A stretch of 64,000 nucleotides of DNA from Pantoea ananatis LMG 2665 (GTDB taxonomy: Bacteria > Pseudomonadota > Gammaproteobacteria > Enterobacterales > Enterobacteriaceae): the NCBI RefSeq assembly GCF_000710035.2, contig NZ_JMJJ01000004.1, forward strand, positions 1 to 64,000. The letters run 5' to 3'. Below, in pieces: positions 46,720 through 55,798 of this stretch (position 1 is its first letter; each line of letters starts with the position of its first letter). Under the pieces are notes generated by a model. It saw only the letters and a list, made by a program, of their open reading frames with translations, did no database searches and was not told the DNA's origin. The position numbers and the translations under genes are program-made.

Positions 46720-47682
46720 TTAGCTCGCGGCTTCCATTGCTTTAAAAATCACGTCAGACAGTTCGTTCAGTTCGAACTTCGCCACATAGCCATCGGCACC
46801 GACTTTGCGCACGTGATCTTCGTTTGCACTGCCAGAAAGCGAGGAGTGGATCACCACAGGAATATGGCGCAGCGTCGTATCGCGCTTGATGTTACGTGTC
46901 AGCGTAAAGCCGTCCATTTCTGGCATTTCCAGATCGGTTAACACCAGCGCAATCTTGTCGTGAATGGATTCACCCTGGGCCTGAGCCTGCTGATGTATCT
47001 CTTTGATTTTTTCCCATGCTTCCAGGCCGGTGTTGCACATGATGGCGGGAATACCCATGCTCTTCAGGCCTTGCTCCAGCAGTTGACGGGCAACTTTAGA
47101 ATCTTCCGCCACAATCGCCACTGAACCCGGCTTCATTTTGAACTGACGCTCTTTCGGGGCTTCCGGCTCAACGCCGCGCACAGACGGGATGATGTCATAC
47201 AAAATTTGTTCAACGTCCAGCACCATGGCCAGATTGCTTTTTTGTTCATCGTCATCAAGGCAGGCGATACTGGTGATATTACGGCCACCGATCCCGGCTT
47301 CAGCGGTATGCACCTGGCTCCAGTTAAGGCGCACGATGTTTTCGACAGACTCGACGGCAAACGCCTGGGTGTTACGCGCGTACTCGGTCACCAGCAGCAG
47401 GTTAAGTCCCGTTTCTGGAACACAGCCTGCTACAGCCGGTAAATCAATCACCGGAATAAACTGTCCGCGGATACTGGCCATGCCGAGCAACGGCGAGCGC
47501 ATGCCTGCGGCTTTGGTAATCGGCGGCATCGGTACAATTTCACGCAGTTTAAATACGTTGATACCAAACAGCTCTGATTTACCTTTTAACTGGTCAGAGC
47601 CCAGGCGAAACAGCAGCAGCTCAAATTTGTTCGATAACGCGAGATTTGCTCTCTCGTCGATCTCTTTCTGAAAATTATCCAT
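46720..47682 (-). CDS. cheV: Chemotaxis adaptor CheV
   Basis: The 320-residue cytosolic protein joins an N-terminal CheW-like coupling domain (LFGINVFKLREIVPMPPITK; SIRGQFIPVIDLP) to a C-terminal response-regulator receiver domain with the phospho-acceptor Asp in LVLTDLEMPEMDGF and acidic residues in VAIVAEDSKVAR. CheV couples chemoreceptors to CheA and is tuned by its own phosphorylation. E. coli lacks it; Salmonella and Pantoea-like bacteria have it. It appears to be a single gene away from the main che cluster. Confidence 0.93.
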   Translation of the reverse strand: MDNFQKEIDERANLALSNKFELLLFRLGSDQLKGKSELFGINVFKLREIVPMPPITKAAGMRSPLLGMASIRGQFIPVIDLPAVAGCVPETGLNLLLVTEYARNTQAFAVESVENIVRLNWSQVHTAEAGIGGRNITSIACLDDDEQKSNLAMVLDVEQILYDIIPSVRGVEPEAPKERQFKMKPGSVAIVAEDSKVARQLLEQGLKSMGIPAIMCNTGLEAWEKIKEIHQQAQAQGESIHDKIALVLTDLEMPEMDGFTLTRNIKRDTTLRHIPVVIHSSLSGSANEDHVRKVGADGYVAKFELNELSDVIFKAMEAAS

Positions 47683-47842
47683 TGTTGCCTCAGCATCAGC
47701 GCAGCAGGTGAAAAGGGTTGTGATGAAGTTATCGGCAGCAAGTGCAAAAAGGTGAGAGGGGAAAATCTAACGGCCGCATATTCTTGTGCCAGGCTTAACA
47801 GTGACTATTCAACATGGACACCTTCCCTTAAAGGAGTACGAG

Positions 47843-48235
47843 ATGAAAAAAGTATTACTGGCCGCCTTGTTAGCCATGGCAACGTCTGGTGCATATGCAG
47901 AGCAAGGTGGTTTTAAGACAGGCGATACGCCGCCGCCGCAGAGCAAACAGGATGCGGGCTACAAAGGATCGGAAGATACCGGGCAAACCCACATCGATCA
48001 GATCCGTGACTTCCGCCAGGGCGGTTACGTCACGCTGGAAGGCTATATCGTTAAAAAATTAAAGGGCGATAATTATCAGTTTCGTGACGATACCGGCCAT
48101 GTGACCCTCATCGCGCCGGAAAAAACGTTCGGTGGTAAAACCTATACCGCTAATGACAAAGTGCGAGTGAGTGGCAAGGTGCAGGGGAAAGGCGACAAAA
48201 CAACGCTGCACGTGACGCGGATAGATGAGCCATAA
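47843..48235 (+). CDS. BOF (YgiW/YdeI) family periplasmic OB-fold protein
   Basis: The 130-residue precursor has a signal peptide (MKKVLLAALLAMATSGAYA) and an OB-fold domain with GGYVTLEGYIVKKLKGDNY, YQFRDDTGHVTLIAPE and KVRVSGKVQGKGD, characteristic of the bacterial OB-fold family that includes E. coli YgiW and YdeI. Members are linked to stress resistance and bind small cationic ligands. An open frame begins 19 codons earlier, but the ATG at 47843 has AAGGAG upstream and starts the signal peptide. A terminator follows immediately. Confidence 0.88.
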   Translation: MKKVLLAALLAMATSGAYAEQGGFKTGDTPPPQSKQDAGYKGSEDTGQTHIDQIRDFRQGGYVTLEGYIVKKLKGDNYQFRDDTGHVTLIAPEKTFGGKTYTANDKVRVSGKVQGKGDKTTLHVTRIDEP

Positions 48236-48241
48236 AAGCGT

Positions 48242-48270
48242 GGGCGAGAGTGAGTCTCGCCCTTTTTTTT
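48242..48270 (+). terminator. Terminator after the BOF-family gene
   Basis: GGGCGAGA pairs with TCTCGCCC around GTGAG and is followed by eight T residues. The T run overlaps the last codons of the converging dbpA gene. Confidence 0.88.
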
Positions 48271-49648
48271 AATCTTTTAACAGGACTGCGCGGCAGGTCT
48301 TGCCTTTAATTTTACCCTGCTTGAGCTTGACCAGTGCGTGCTTAGCCTGGGCCGCTTCTATCGCCACATATGCATGAGTCGCGGTGAGATCGATTTTACC
48401 GATTTGGTCAGCCCGGTAACCCGCTTCTCCCGTCAGTGCCCCCAGGATATCGCCGGGGCGGATTTTGGCTTTACGCCCGCCATCAATGCAGAGCGTCATC
48501 ATGGCGGCCGGTAACGCTTTACTGCTTTTCTTTAACGAACTGGCCGCAACCCAGGGCAGCTTCTGTTGCAGGAAGTCTTCAAGAGCATGAGCGCGTGCCA
48601 TTTCGTCTGCAGCGACAAAGCTCACCGCTGCGCCCTGTTCGCCAGCGCGCGCGGTGCGGCCAATGCGATGCAGGTGCACTTCCGGATCCCAGGCCAGCTG
48701 ATAGTTTACCACCAGCGAGAGCAACTTGATGTCCAGCCCACGGGCCGCAACATCGGTTGCGACTAATACGCGGCCGCTGCCGTTGGCAAAACGGATCAGC
48801 ACCCGTTCGCGATCGCGTTGTTCCAGATCGCCATGCAGGGGAAGTGCGCTGATATCGCGTGCATTGAGCGCAGCCGCAATATCATCGCACTCCCGCTTGG
48901 TATTACAGAACACCACGCAGGAAGAGGGCTGGCGTTCGCTGAGCAGACTGATCAGCAGTGACAGCTTTTCACCGTGGCTGGCTTCAATAAACTGCTGCTC
49001 GATAGCAGGGAGTTCACTCACTTCTTCCGTGACCACGCTCAGCGCCTCACGCTGAAAGCGCTGGCTCAGGGCGGCAATGCCTTCCGGCCAGGTCGCGGAG
49101 AACAGCAGCGTCTGACGTGATGCTGGCGTGGCAGCGATAATCGTTTCCATATCGTCGCGGAAGCCCATTTCCAGCATGCGATCGGCTTCGTCCAGTACAA
49201 GCGTACGCAGGCTCTCCAGCTTCAGCGTCTCACGCTTAATGTGATCCAGAATACGGCCCGGTGTGCCGACCACGATATGAGGCGCATGCACCAGCGAATC
49301 GCGCTGGGCGCTCATAGGCTGGCCGCCACATAAGGTTAAGATCTTAATGTTGCGCGTGAAGCGGGCTAACTGCCGCAGGACGTTACTGACCTGATCGGCC
49401 AGTTCCCGGGTCGGGCATAAAATCAGCGCCTGCGTCTGAAAGTGAGCGCTGTCGATATGCTGCAGCAACCCAATACCAAATGCGGCGGTTTTACCGCTGC
49501 CGGTTTTGGCCTGCGCACGCACGTCGCGTCCGTCTAAAATCGCGGGCAGCGTGGCGGCCTGAACCGGCGTCATGCTGGTATAGCCCATTTCGCGCAGGTT
49601 ATCGAGCTGGCTGTCGGGAAGAGAATTAAGCGAGGAAAAAGCGGTCAC
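48269..49648 (-). CDS. dbpA: ATP-dependent RNA helicase DbpA
   Basis: The 459-residue DEAD-box helicase remodels 23S rRNA during 50S ribosome assembly. Motifs visible in order are the Q motif region (MTPVQAATLP), AKTGSGKT, PTRELADQV, DEAD in LVLDEADRMLEMGF, SATWP, and HRIGRTARAG. The C-terminal domain (TLCIDGGRKAKIRPGDILGA; ATHAYVAIE) is the RNA-binding module that recognises hairpin 92 of 23S rRNA. Length and start (MTAFSSLNSLP) match the family. It is a single gene with its promoter in the gap to 49993. Confidence 0.95.
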   Translation of the reverse strand: MTAFSSLNSLPDSQLDNLREMGYTSMTPVQAATLPAILDGRDVRAQAKTGSGKTAAFGIGLLQHIDSAHFQTQALILCPTRELADQVSNVLRQLARFTRNIKILTLCGGQPMSAQRDSLVHAPHIVVGTPGRILDHIKRETLKLESLRTLVLDEADRMLEMGFRDDMETIIAATPASRQTLLFSATWPEGIAALSQRFQREALSVVTEEVSELPAIEQQFIEASHGEKLSLLISLLSERQPSSCVVFCNTKRECDDIAAALNARDISALPLHGDLEQRDRERVLIRFANGSGRVLVATDVAARGLDIKLLSLVVNYQLAWDPEVHLHRIGRTARAGEQGAAVSFVAADEMARAHALEDFLQQKLPWVAASSLKKSSKALPAAMMTLCIDGGRKAKIRPGDILGALTGEAGYRADQIGKIDLTATHAYVAIEAAQAKHALVKLKQGKIKGKTCRAVLLKD

Positions 49649-49993
49649 GGGTGCGGCCTCTGCGGCTAAAAGTGGGGGGCATCATTGCGTGCGCAAGTCT
49701 GTCAGAAAGCGTGCGCAACGGCAACGTTAACCTTATGAATAAATAATATCCATTTCACGCGAGTTTTTTTAAGAATAAACTGAAGATGATGTGCGTTAGG
49801 TGGATTATTTTAATGAATGACAGCGGAATACATTCGCCAGGATCGGGTCCGATAACCGTCTGACAACGTTAATAAATTCATAATCTTTTGTTTATAAGAG
49901 CGAATATTGAGTTAACCGGTGAAGCCCGTTTTTTTTACAGGGTAAATAGCATTAGTAATGTAAAAGTATTGGCTTCAGCCCCTGTAAAAATCA
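49649..49993. other. dbpA upstream region with interleaved inverted repeats
   Basis: The 345-base gap is AT-rich and without a gene. Near its right end, TTTTTACAGGG (49932-49942) is the exact reverse complement of CCCTGTAAAAA (49980-49990), and TGAAGCC (49920-49926) of GGCTTCA (49971-49977). The two pairs interleave (A-B-A'-B'), so only one long stem, or a pseudoknot, can form in RNA. The last arm ends three bases before the next open frame. Confidence 0.55.
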
Positions 49994-50275
49994 TTGAGTA
50001 ACTCCTTTATATTGAGCGACATAGATCGATATAACCACTGGCAGAGGGTTTTTTCATTGAATAATATCCCGCAGATCTTGCATGAAGACGTACTAAAAAT
50101 CGTTGGTCGTGCTGTCCTGACGCTCCATCTTTATGGCGAAACCTTATCGGCAGATAAAGTTGCCTCTATGATCGGATGTTATGCAGAAGACGATCCTGTT
50201 GCCCCTGACGGCGCGCCGCTCTATGCGCTGGCGATGGAGTTAATGTCGAAAAAGAGGGAGGCTGGCCGGGCTTAA
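49994..50275 (+). CDS. Small AriR/YmgB-like putative regulatory protein
   Basis: The product is 93 residues from a TTG at 49994, or 72 from the TTG at 50057, which has the better ribosome binding site (AGAGGG, eight bases). The segment EDVLKIVGRAVLTLHLYGET followed by LSADKVASMIGCYAED and LYALAMELM resembles the short helical AriR/YmgB/YcgZ connector proteins that link blue light, stress and biofilm control in E. coli. The similarity is a pattern judgement. No signal or membrane segment is present. Confidence 0.45.
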   Translation: MSNSFILSDIDRYNHWQRVFSLNNIPQILHEDVLKIVGRAVLTLHLYGETLSADKVASMIGCYAEDDPVAPDGAPLYALAMELMSKKREAGRA

Positions 50276-50341
50276 CATCGCTGCGCCTGAGATGTCCGCG
50301 CCTCACTTTAGTGCCGTTGCGTAAAGTGAGGCGCATCTGCG

Positions 50342-51724
50342 TTAAACCTGCTGTCGCACAAACTGCGGTTTACCCCGCGAGAAACTCGCTATCACGGGCG
50401 AAATCCGTGCCACCGCTTCCGCCGAACAACTGGCCTCAACCAGCATCATGTTGGCGCTGTCGCCGATGCGCGGCCACTGGCGTTCGCCGCTGGCAGAAAG
50501 CGGAAGCACGCCATCAGTCGCAATCGCCAGCGCGCGGCTTAAAGAGAATTCATCCGATCCCCCGTACAGCTGGGCATATAAATTGGCCTTTTCCAGCATG
50601 CTGCCGGTGCCAAATGGCGACCAGTGATCGATCACGCTGTCGGTGCCCGTCATGACGTTTACCCCTGCCGCCTGCAACTGTGGCACGGGCATGGTCAGCT
50701 TGCCGATGGGCAGCGTGGAGGCAATGCTGAACTGCTGCTCGGCCAGATCGGCAATCATCTTGTCCAGCTCTGCGCCCTGTAGGGTTGCCAGCGCAAAACC
50801 ATGACTGATGGTGACCTTACCGCGTAACGAGTGATTATTCTGCACGGTCTTAATCATGTAGCGAATCGCCTGCACGCCAGCAGCAGAGGTTTCATGCAGG
50901 TGGATATCGACACCGCGCTGGTAGTCGAGCGCAATCTGGAACATGGCATCCAGGGATTTTTCCATCGCGCCATCCACATGGGTAGGATCGAGTCCGCCAA
51001 CGTACTGCACGCCAGATTGCATGGCCTCGCGCATCAGCCCATCAACCTGAGAATGCAGCAATCCATGCTGGGGGAAGGCGACAATCTCACAGGGGAAATC
51101 GGGATGGTTTGCCAGCGCGGCCTGCAGATGTTCCAGGCTTTGCAGGCCGCTGACCGGATCGATATTACAATGGCTGCGCGCCCGGGTCGTGCCCATGGCG
51201 TTCAGCAGGGCGATAAGCCCTTCGGCTCGGGCCTGAGAGGTGGGCAGCAGCTGTGGAATCAGCACCTGTTCGCGGGCAATCATGTCCATAATCGTTTTGC
51301 CTTTACGCGGCCGCGGTGCCTGCCAGGGGCCGCCGTAAAAGGTTTTGTCGAGATGGATGTGCATATCCTGCGTAGACGGCAGCAGCAGGGCACCTTGCGC
51401 ATCCCAAAACGGCAGTGAACGGTCACCTTGTCCGGCCGGACTGATCTGATGAAATCGACCATCGCGAAGTGTGATGTCGTAGCGCGCCGTTTTCGTCTCA
51501 ACAATCTCGTCACCGTCACGTCCGAAGCCCTCTTCAAGCACTACATTACGTAAAACGTAGTGAGCGGTTTGCGGCAAAGCTTTGCCAGAGGACGCGGGCG
51601 GTGCGCTGCGATTGGCGGCCATGCCCGGGGCGGTCATTCCGGCCATGATCATACTGCTGGCGGCGGTCAGGCGAACCCCCTGGCGGAGAAAGCGGCGGCG
51701 GCTGGTGGGCAAAGCGGTCTGCAT
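50342..51724 (-). CDS. Tat-exported amidohydrolase, cytosine-deaminase-like
   Basis: The 460-residue protein belongs to the metal-dependent amidohydrolases. The metal-binding start is STQDMHIHLDKTF, with later DIHLHETS, ISHGFAL and TGTDSVIDHW, as in CodA and N-isopropylammelide amidohydrolase types. Unusually it starts with a twin-arginine leader: TSRRRFLRQG followed by a hydrophobic stretch ending AANR, predicting export folded to the periplasm. It lies downstream of a LysR regulator on the same strand; an MFS carrier diverges from that regulator. The three may form a unit for using an N-containing cyclic compound. Substrate unknown. Confidence 0.82.
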   Translation of the reverse strand: MQTALPTSRRRFLRQGVRLTAASSMIMAGMTAPGMAANRSAPPASSGKALPQTAHYVLRNVVLEEGFGRDGDEIVETKTARYDITLRDGRFHQISPAGQGDRSLPFWDAQGALLLPSTQDMHIHLDKTFYGGPWQAPRPRKGKTIMDMIAREQVLIPQLLPTSQARAEGLIALLNAMGTTRARSHCNIDPVSGLQSLEHLQAALANHPDFPCEIVAFPQHGLLHSQVDGLMREAMQSGVQYVGGLDPTHVDGAMEKSLDAMFQIALDYQRGVDIHLHETSAAGVQAIRYMIKTVQNNHSLRGKVTISHGFALATLQGAELDKMIADLAEQQFSIASTLPIGKLTMPVPQLQAAGVNVMTGTDSVIDHWSPFGTGSMLEKANLYAQLYGGSDEFSLSRALAIATDGVLPLSASGERQWPRIGDSANMMLVEASCSAEAVARISPVIASFSRGKPQFVRQQV

Positions 51725-51815
51725 CAGCGACTCCTGCGAAAGTGAGTGAGTCTTTAATCTGACAAACTGCGGCTTTCTCTGCTGGGTTGTTTTCCACTGC
51801 CTGCTATTTAAAAAA

Positions 51816-52676
51816 TCACTGCCAGTTCAGACCGGCGAAGTCGGCCAGGGCATTCGCCAGCTGGCGCTGCAGCCCATCCTCAGGCTGACGACAAAACAGT
51901 GCCAGCTCAAACGTATCAATCACCGGTAAACCCTGTTGGCTATCCAGAACCCGATGCGAAGGTAAGCGACAGCTGGCCGGCAGCAGCGTTATCCCTAAGC
52001 CCTGGGCGCTGGCGGCGGAGAGTGCCACCAGGCTGGCACTGCTGTACCCAATTCGCCAACTGCGACCGAGTAAATCCAGCGTCTGGCAGATCTCCTCCCG
52101 GTACAGCCCTAGTTGCGGAAACAACACCAGCGGAACCGGCGACTGCTCGAAGCAGGGATGCGCGGCGCTGTCCAGCCACAGCAGCGGCTCCGGGCGCGAA
52201 GCCAGTGGGCGCTCACCGTAAGGCTGCTTGATCAGCATGATATCCAGCTCTTCCCGTTGCCAGGCGCGCCGCAGTTCCACCTGCATTCCGCTCATGACAT
52301 CCAGCCGCAGGTGCGGATGTTCGCGGCTAAACCGCGCCAGCAGTCCCGCTGTGGGGGCGGCGAAGTCTTCCGGAACGCCAAGGCGCAGGATGCCATCGCG
52401 CCACTTATCGCTCAGCACATCGTGGGCTTCACCGTTAAGGGCAATGATCCGGCGGGCATAGCCCAGCAGTTTTTCGCCTTCTTCCGTGATCTGCACCTGG
52501 TGGGACGAGCGTGCCAGCAGCGTTTTACCGACCATCTCTTCCAGTCGTCGCACCTGTTGGCTGACCGTCGATTGCGACAGGTGCACCCGTTCGGCGGCGC
52601 GGGTAAAGCTGGTGGTTTCGCATACGGCAACAAAGCTCAGCAGCTGTTGGGGCGTAAACATGGGCTGGCGATTCAT
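51816..52676 (-). CDS. LysR-family transcriptional regulator
   Basis: The N-terminal HTH reads TTSFTRAAERVHLSQSTVSQQVRRLEE-like (FTRAAERVHLSQSTVSQQ), followed by an effector domain with ILRLGVPEDFAAP. I chose the ATG at 52676 (MNRQPMFTPQQLLSF), which has GTGGA upstream; an ATG six codons earlier is possible. It is upstream of the Tat amidohydrolase (91-base gap, same strand) and divergent from the MFS carrier at 52763, so it probably regulates both. The effector is unknown. Confidence 0.87.
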   Translation of the reverse strand: MNRQPMFTPQQLLSFVAVCETTSFTRAAERVHLSQSTVSQQVRRLEEMVGKTLLARSSHQVQITEEGEKLLGYARRIIALNGEAHDVLSDKWRDGILRLGVPEDFAAPTAGLLARFSREHPHLRLDVMSGMQVELRRAWQREELDIMLIKQPYGERPLASRPEPLLWLDSAAHPCFEQSPVPLVLFPQLGLYREEICQTLDLLGRSWRIGYSSASLVALSAASAQGLGITLLPASCRLPSHRVLDSQQGLPVIDTFELALFCRQPEDGLQRQLANALADFAGLNWQ

Positions 52677-52762
52677 TTTTCCACTGCCTGTCATCCTGTT
52701 ATTTCATTTCCAAATAGTAATCGCTGCTGTCAGGCTGACAACGTTTAATTCCAGGATCCCCT

Positions 52763-53926
52763 ATGAAAAAAGACCCTTTTTTGATGATTGCCGCCCTGAT
52801 ACTGGCCGGACTGAACATGCGGCCACTGATGACATCCGTTAGTCCGCTGCTGGAGCAGCTGCGGGAAAGTATTGGATTATCTTCGCTGGCGGCCTCACTT
52901 CTGCCCGCGATTCCCATGATGATGATGGGGGCAATAGCCTTAGTGAGCGCGCCGCTGCTGCAACGTATCCCGCTGCGTAGGCTGCTGTGTAGCGGGCTGG
53001 CGCTGTTAGTACTGGCGCTGGCCAGCCGGTTTTTTATCGCGCAAGGCGCCTGGCTGGTGTGGAGCACGGTTCCTGGCGGTATCGGCATCGGGATTGTACA
53101 AATGGCCATGCCGGGGTTGATCCGTCAGCGCTTTACGCAGCGCAGCGCCATGATCACCGGGCTATGGGCGGCGGCGTTAATGGGCGGCGGTGGGCTGGGC
53201 GCGGCGATGACGCCGTGGATCAGTGCGCACCTGGGCTGGCAGGGCGCGCTCAGCAGCTGGAGTGTGCCTGCGCTGCTGGCCGTCATGCTGTGGTGGAGGA
53301 TCCCTGCGGCGTCCCCGTCCCGGCAGACATCAGCCGTTATGCCCTCGGTCTGGCGCAATACGCGCGCATGGACGCTGGCGCTGAGCTTTGGGTTAGTAAA
53401 CGGCGGCTACGCCATCTGTGTGGCCTGGCTGCCGGATTTTTATCATCAACAGGGCTGGAGCGCGCAGGCGGGCGGCGGCCTGCTGGGCGTGATGATTGCC
53501 TGTCAGGTTGCCGGTGCCCTGGTGTTTCCCCTGCTGGTGCGGGGGGCGGACAGGCGACCGCTGCTTCTGCTGACGCTGGCACTTCAGCTCTGCGGATTAA
53601 CAGGCCTGCTGGTGGCACCGCTCTACCCAGCCTGGCTGTGGGCAGGGATAGCGGGCGTTGGCCTGGGCGGCGCATTTCCCCTTGCCCTGGTGCTGGCGCT
53701 GGACCATCTGGCGCATCCTCAGGCCGGGGCGCGTCTGGTGGCATTCATGCAGGGCGTCGGCTTTATTATCGCGGGCAGTATGCCGTTTCTTGCCGGGCAA
53801 TTGCATGAACTTACAGGCCACTTTTCCTCTATCTGGCTGTTGCAGGGGAGCGTAACGGTCATGCTGATCGGCCTGAACCTGCGTTTTCATCCTGAAAGCT
53901 ACAAACAGGCCTTTCCTGAACGGTAA
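52763..53926 (+). CDS. MFS transporter, CynX/NimT-like
   Basis: The 387-residue inner-membrane carrier has about twelve hydrophobic segments and begins MKKDPFLMIAALILAGLNMR, the start of the cyanate/NimT (CynX-type) group; LNMRPLMTSVSPLLEQLR is the family's typical first-loop motif. It diverges from a LysR regulator with 86 bases between. Context with a cytosine-deaminase-like hydrolase suggests transport of a related nitrogen compound, or efflux of one. The first LldR operator begins at the base after its stop codon. Confidence 0.83.
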   Translation: MKKDPFLMIAALILAGLNMRPLMTSVSPLLEQLRESIGLSSLAASLLPAIPMMMMGAIALVSAPLLQRIPLRRLLCSGLALLVLALASRFFIAQGAWLVWSTVPGGIGIGIVQMAMPGLIRQRFTQRSAMITGLWAAALMGGGGLGAAMTPWISAHLGWQGALSSWSVPALLAVMLWWRIPAASPSRQTSAVMPSVWRNTRAWTLALSFGLVNGGYAICVAWLPDFYHQQGWSAQAGGGLLGVMIACQVAGALVFPLLVRGADRRPLLLLTLALQLCGLTGLLVAPLYPAWLWAGIAGVGLGGAFPLALVLALDHLAHPQAGARLVAFMQGVGFIIAGSMPFLAGQLHELTGHFSSIWLLQGSVTVMLIGLNLRFHPESYKQAFPER

Positions 53927-53939
53927 TTGGTCCTACCAA
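53927..53939. promoter_or_regulatory. LldR operator O1
   Basis: TTGGTCCTACCAA is a near-perfect FadR/LldR-type palindrome (TGGT-N3-ACCA core). It lies directly after the MFS stop, 204 bases before lldP. Confidence 0.75.
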
Positions 53940-54050
53940 ACTAGCAAAACGTTTTCAGCGGCTCACATAACGTTAAAAATAGTATAGTAACTGTTGCCTA
54001 GAGTTAACAGCGGGTTAAGTATCTGTAGCAAGCAAGCGCTGATTGCCAGA

Positions 54051-54063
54051 TTGGTAGGACCAA
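54051..54063. promoter_or_regulatory. LldR operator O2
   Basis: TTGGTAGGACCAA is the exact reverse complement of O1. The centres are 124 bases apart, close to the roughly 127 bases between O1 and O2 of E. coli lldPRD, where looping is proposed. The lldP promoter must lie between them. Confidence 0.75.
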
Positions 54064-54142
54064 TCGGCGCGGCTGAAGTGACAGATGCGCCACCTGGTTT
54101 GCCGATCGCGCATCGCTTTCATCCTCTTATGGAGATCATGGC

Positions 54143-55798
54143 ATGCAGATCTGGCAGCAAAATTACGATCCGCTCAACAATATCTGGCTCTCCAGCCTGA
54201 TTGCTTTGCTTCCTGTTCTGTTTTTCTTCTTTGCGTTAATCAGGTTAAAGATGAAAGGCTATCAGGCCGCCACGCTCACGGTCGTCCTTGCGCTGCTGGT
54301 CGCGCTGTTGCTGTATCGGATGCCGCTACAGCAGGCGCTGGCGTCAGCGGTTTACGGTTTTATGTATGGCCTGTGGCCCATCGCCTGGATCATCGTGGCG
54401 GCGGTTTTTGTTTATAAGATCTCGGTTAAGACAGGTCAGTTCGACATCATCCGCGCTTCCATCTTATCGATCACGCCCGATCAGCGCTTACAGATGTTGA
54501 TTGTGGGGTTCTCTTTTGGCGCCTTTTTAGAAGGTGCGGCAGGTTTCGGCGCGCCGGTCGCCATCACGGCCGCGCTGCTGGTGGGGCTCGGTTTTAATCC
54601 GCTCTATGCCGCAGGCTTGTGCCTGATCGTCAATACTGCGCCCGTGGCGTTTGGCGCGATGGGGATCCCGATAATTGTGGCGGGCCAGGTGACCGGGCTG
54701 GACAGCTTTGCCATCGGTCAGATGGCAGGCCGTCAGCTTCCGCTACTGACGATCGTCGTGCTGTTCTGGATCATGGCGATTATGGATGGCTGGCGCGGTG
54801 TCAAAGAAACCTGGCCCGCCGTGATCGTGGCGGGGGGATCGTTCGCGATTGCCCAGTTCCTCAGCTCCAACTTTCTGGGGCCGGAGCTGCCCGATATTAT
54901 CTCCTCGCTCGCCTCACTCATTTCGCTGACGCTGTTTTTGCGCGTCTGGCAGCCGGTGCGCATCTTTCGCTTCAGCGAAACAGAAAGCCCGCACGCGGGC
55001 CAGCCTGTGAACCGGCAAAAATACACGACAGGGCAGGTGGTGCGCGCCTGGATGCCGTTCCTGTTTCTGACGGCAACCGTCACGGTGTGGAGCATTCCAC
55101 CTTTTAAAGCGCTGTTCGCAAAAGGCGGTGCCTTAGCGGAATCGGTGCTCAGCCTCCCTGTGCCCGGCCTTGATGGCTGGGTAACCAGAATGCCGCCGGT
55201 GGTCGCGCAGCCCAGTAGCTGGCCGGCCATTTTTAAACTCGACCTGCTCTCGGCAACCGGTACGGCTATTCTGGTTGCCGCCCTCGTGGCTATCATCTTC
55301 CTGAAGATGAAGCCCCGGACTGCGGTAGTGACCTTTGCAGAAACCCTGAAAGAGCTCATGTTGCCCATCTACTCCATCGGGATGGTGTTGGCGTTTGCTT
55401 TTATCTCTAACTACTCCGGCCTCTCTGCCACGCTGGCGCTGGCATTGGCCCACACCGGCCATGCGTTTACCTTCTTCTCGCCTTTCCTGGGCTGGCTCGG
55501 CGTGTTTCTGACCGGCTCGGATACGTCATCGAATGCCCTGTTTGCCGCCTTGCAGGCGACGACCGCGCAGCAGATCGGCGTTTCCGATATCCTGCTGGTG
55601 GCGGCAAATACCACCGGGGGCGTGACCGGTAAGATGATCTCGCCGCAGTCGATAGCCATTGCCTGTGCCGCCGTCGGGCTGGTAGGCAGGGAGTCGGATC
55701 TGTTCCGTTTTACCGTCAAGCACAGCCTGATATTTACCTGCCTGGTGGGCATCATTACCACGCTTCAGGCTTACGTTTTTCCCTGGATGATCCCATGA
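54143..55798 (+). CDS. lldP: L-lactate permease
   Basis: The 551-residue inner-membrane carrier equals E. coli LldP in length. It has about a dozen hydrophobic segments and the family motif [14 protein letters not shown] near residue 130, with [13 protein letters not shown] late in the protein. It imports L-lactate (also D-lactate and glycolate) with protons. It is the first gene of lldPRD and its stop overlaps the lldR start by four bases (ATGA). Confidence 0.95.
   Translation: MQIWQQNYDPLNNIWLSSLIALLPVLFFFFALIRLKMKGYQAATLTVVLALLVALLLYRMPLQQALASAVYGFMYGLWPIAWIIVAAVFVYKISVKTGQFDIIRASILSITPDQRLQMLIVGFSFGAFLEGAAGFGAPVAITAALLVGLGFNPLYAAGLCLIVNTAPVAFGAMGIPIIVAGQVTGLDSFAIGQMAGRQLPLLTIVVLFWIMAIMDGWRGVKETWPAVIVAGGSFAIAQFLSSNFLGPELPDIISSLASLISLTLFLRVWQPVRIFRFSETESPHAGQPVNRQKYTTGQVVRAWMPFLFLTATVTVWSIPPFKALFAKGGALAESVLSLPVPGLDGWVTRMPPVVAQPSSWPAIFKLDLLSATGTAILVAALVAIIFLKMKPRTAVVTFAETLKELMLPIYSIGMVLAFAFISNYSGLSATLALALAHTGHAFTFFSPFLGWLGVFLTGSDTSSNALFAALQATTAQQIGVSDILLVAANTTGGVTGKMISPQSIAIACAAVGLVGRESDLFRFTVKHSLIFTCLVGIITTLQAYVFPWMIP

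Noticed and set aside
52113-52748. 211-codon plus-strand frame
   Set aside because: It is antisense to the LysR gene with an intact HTH; no independent support.
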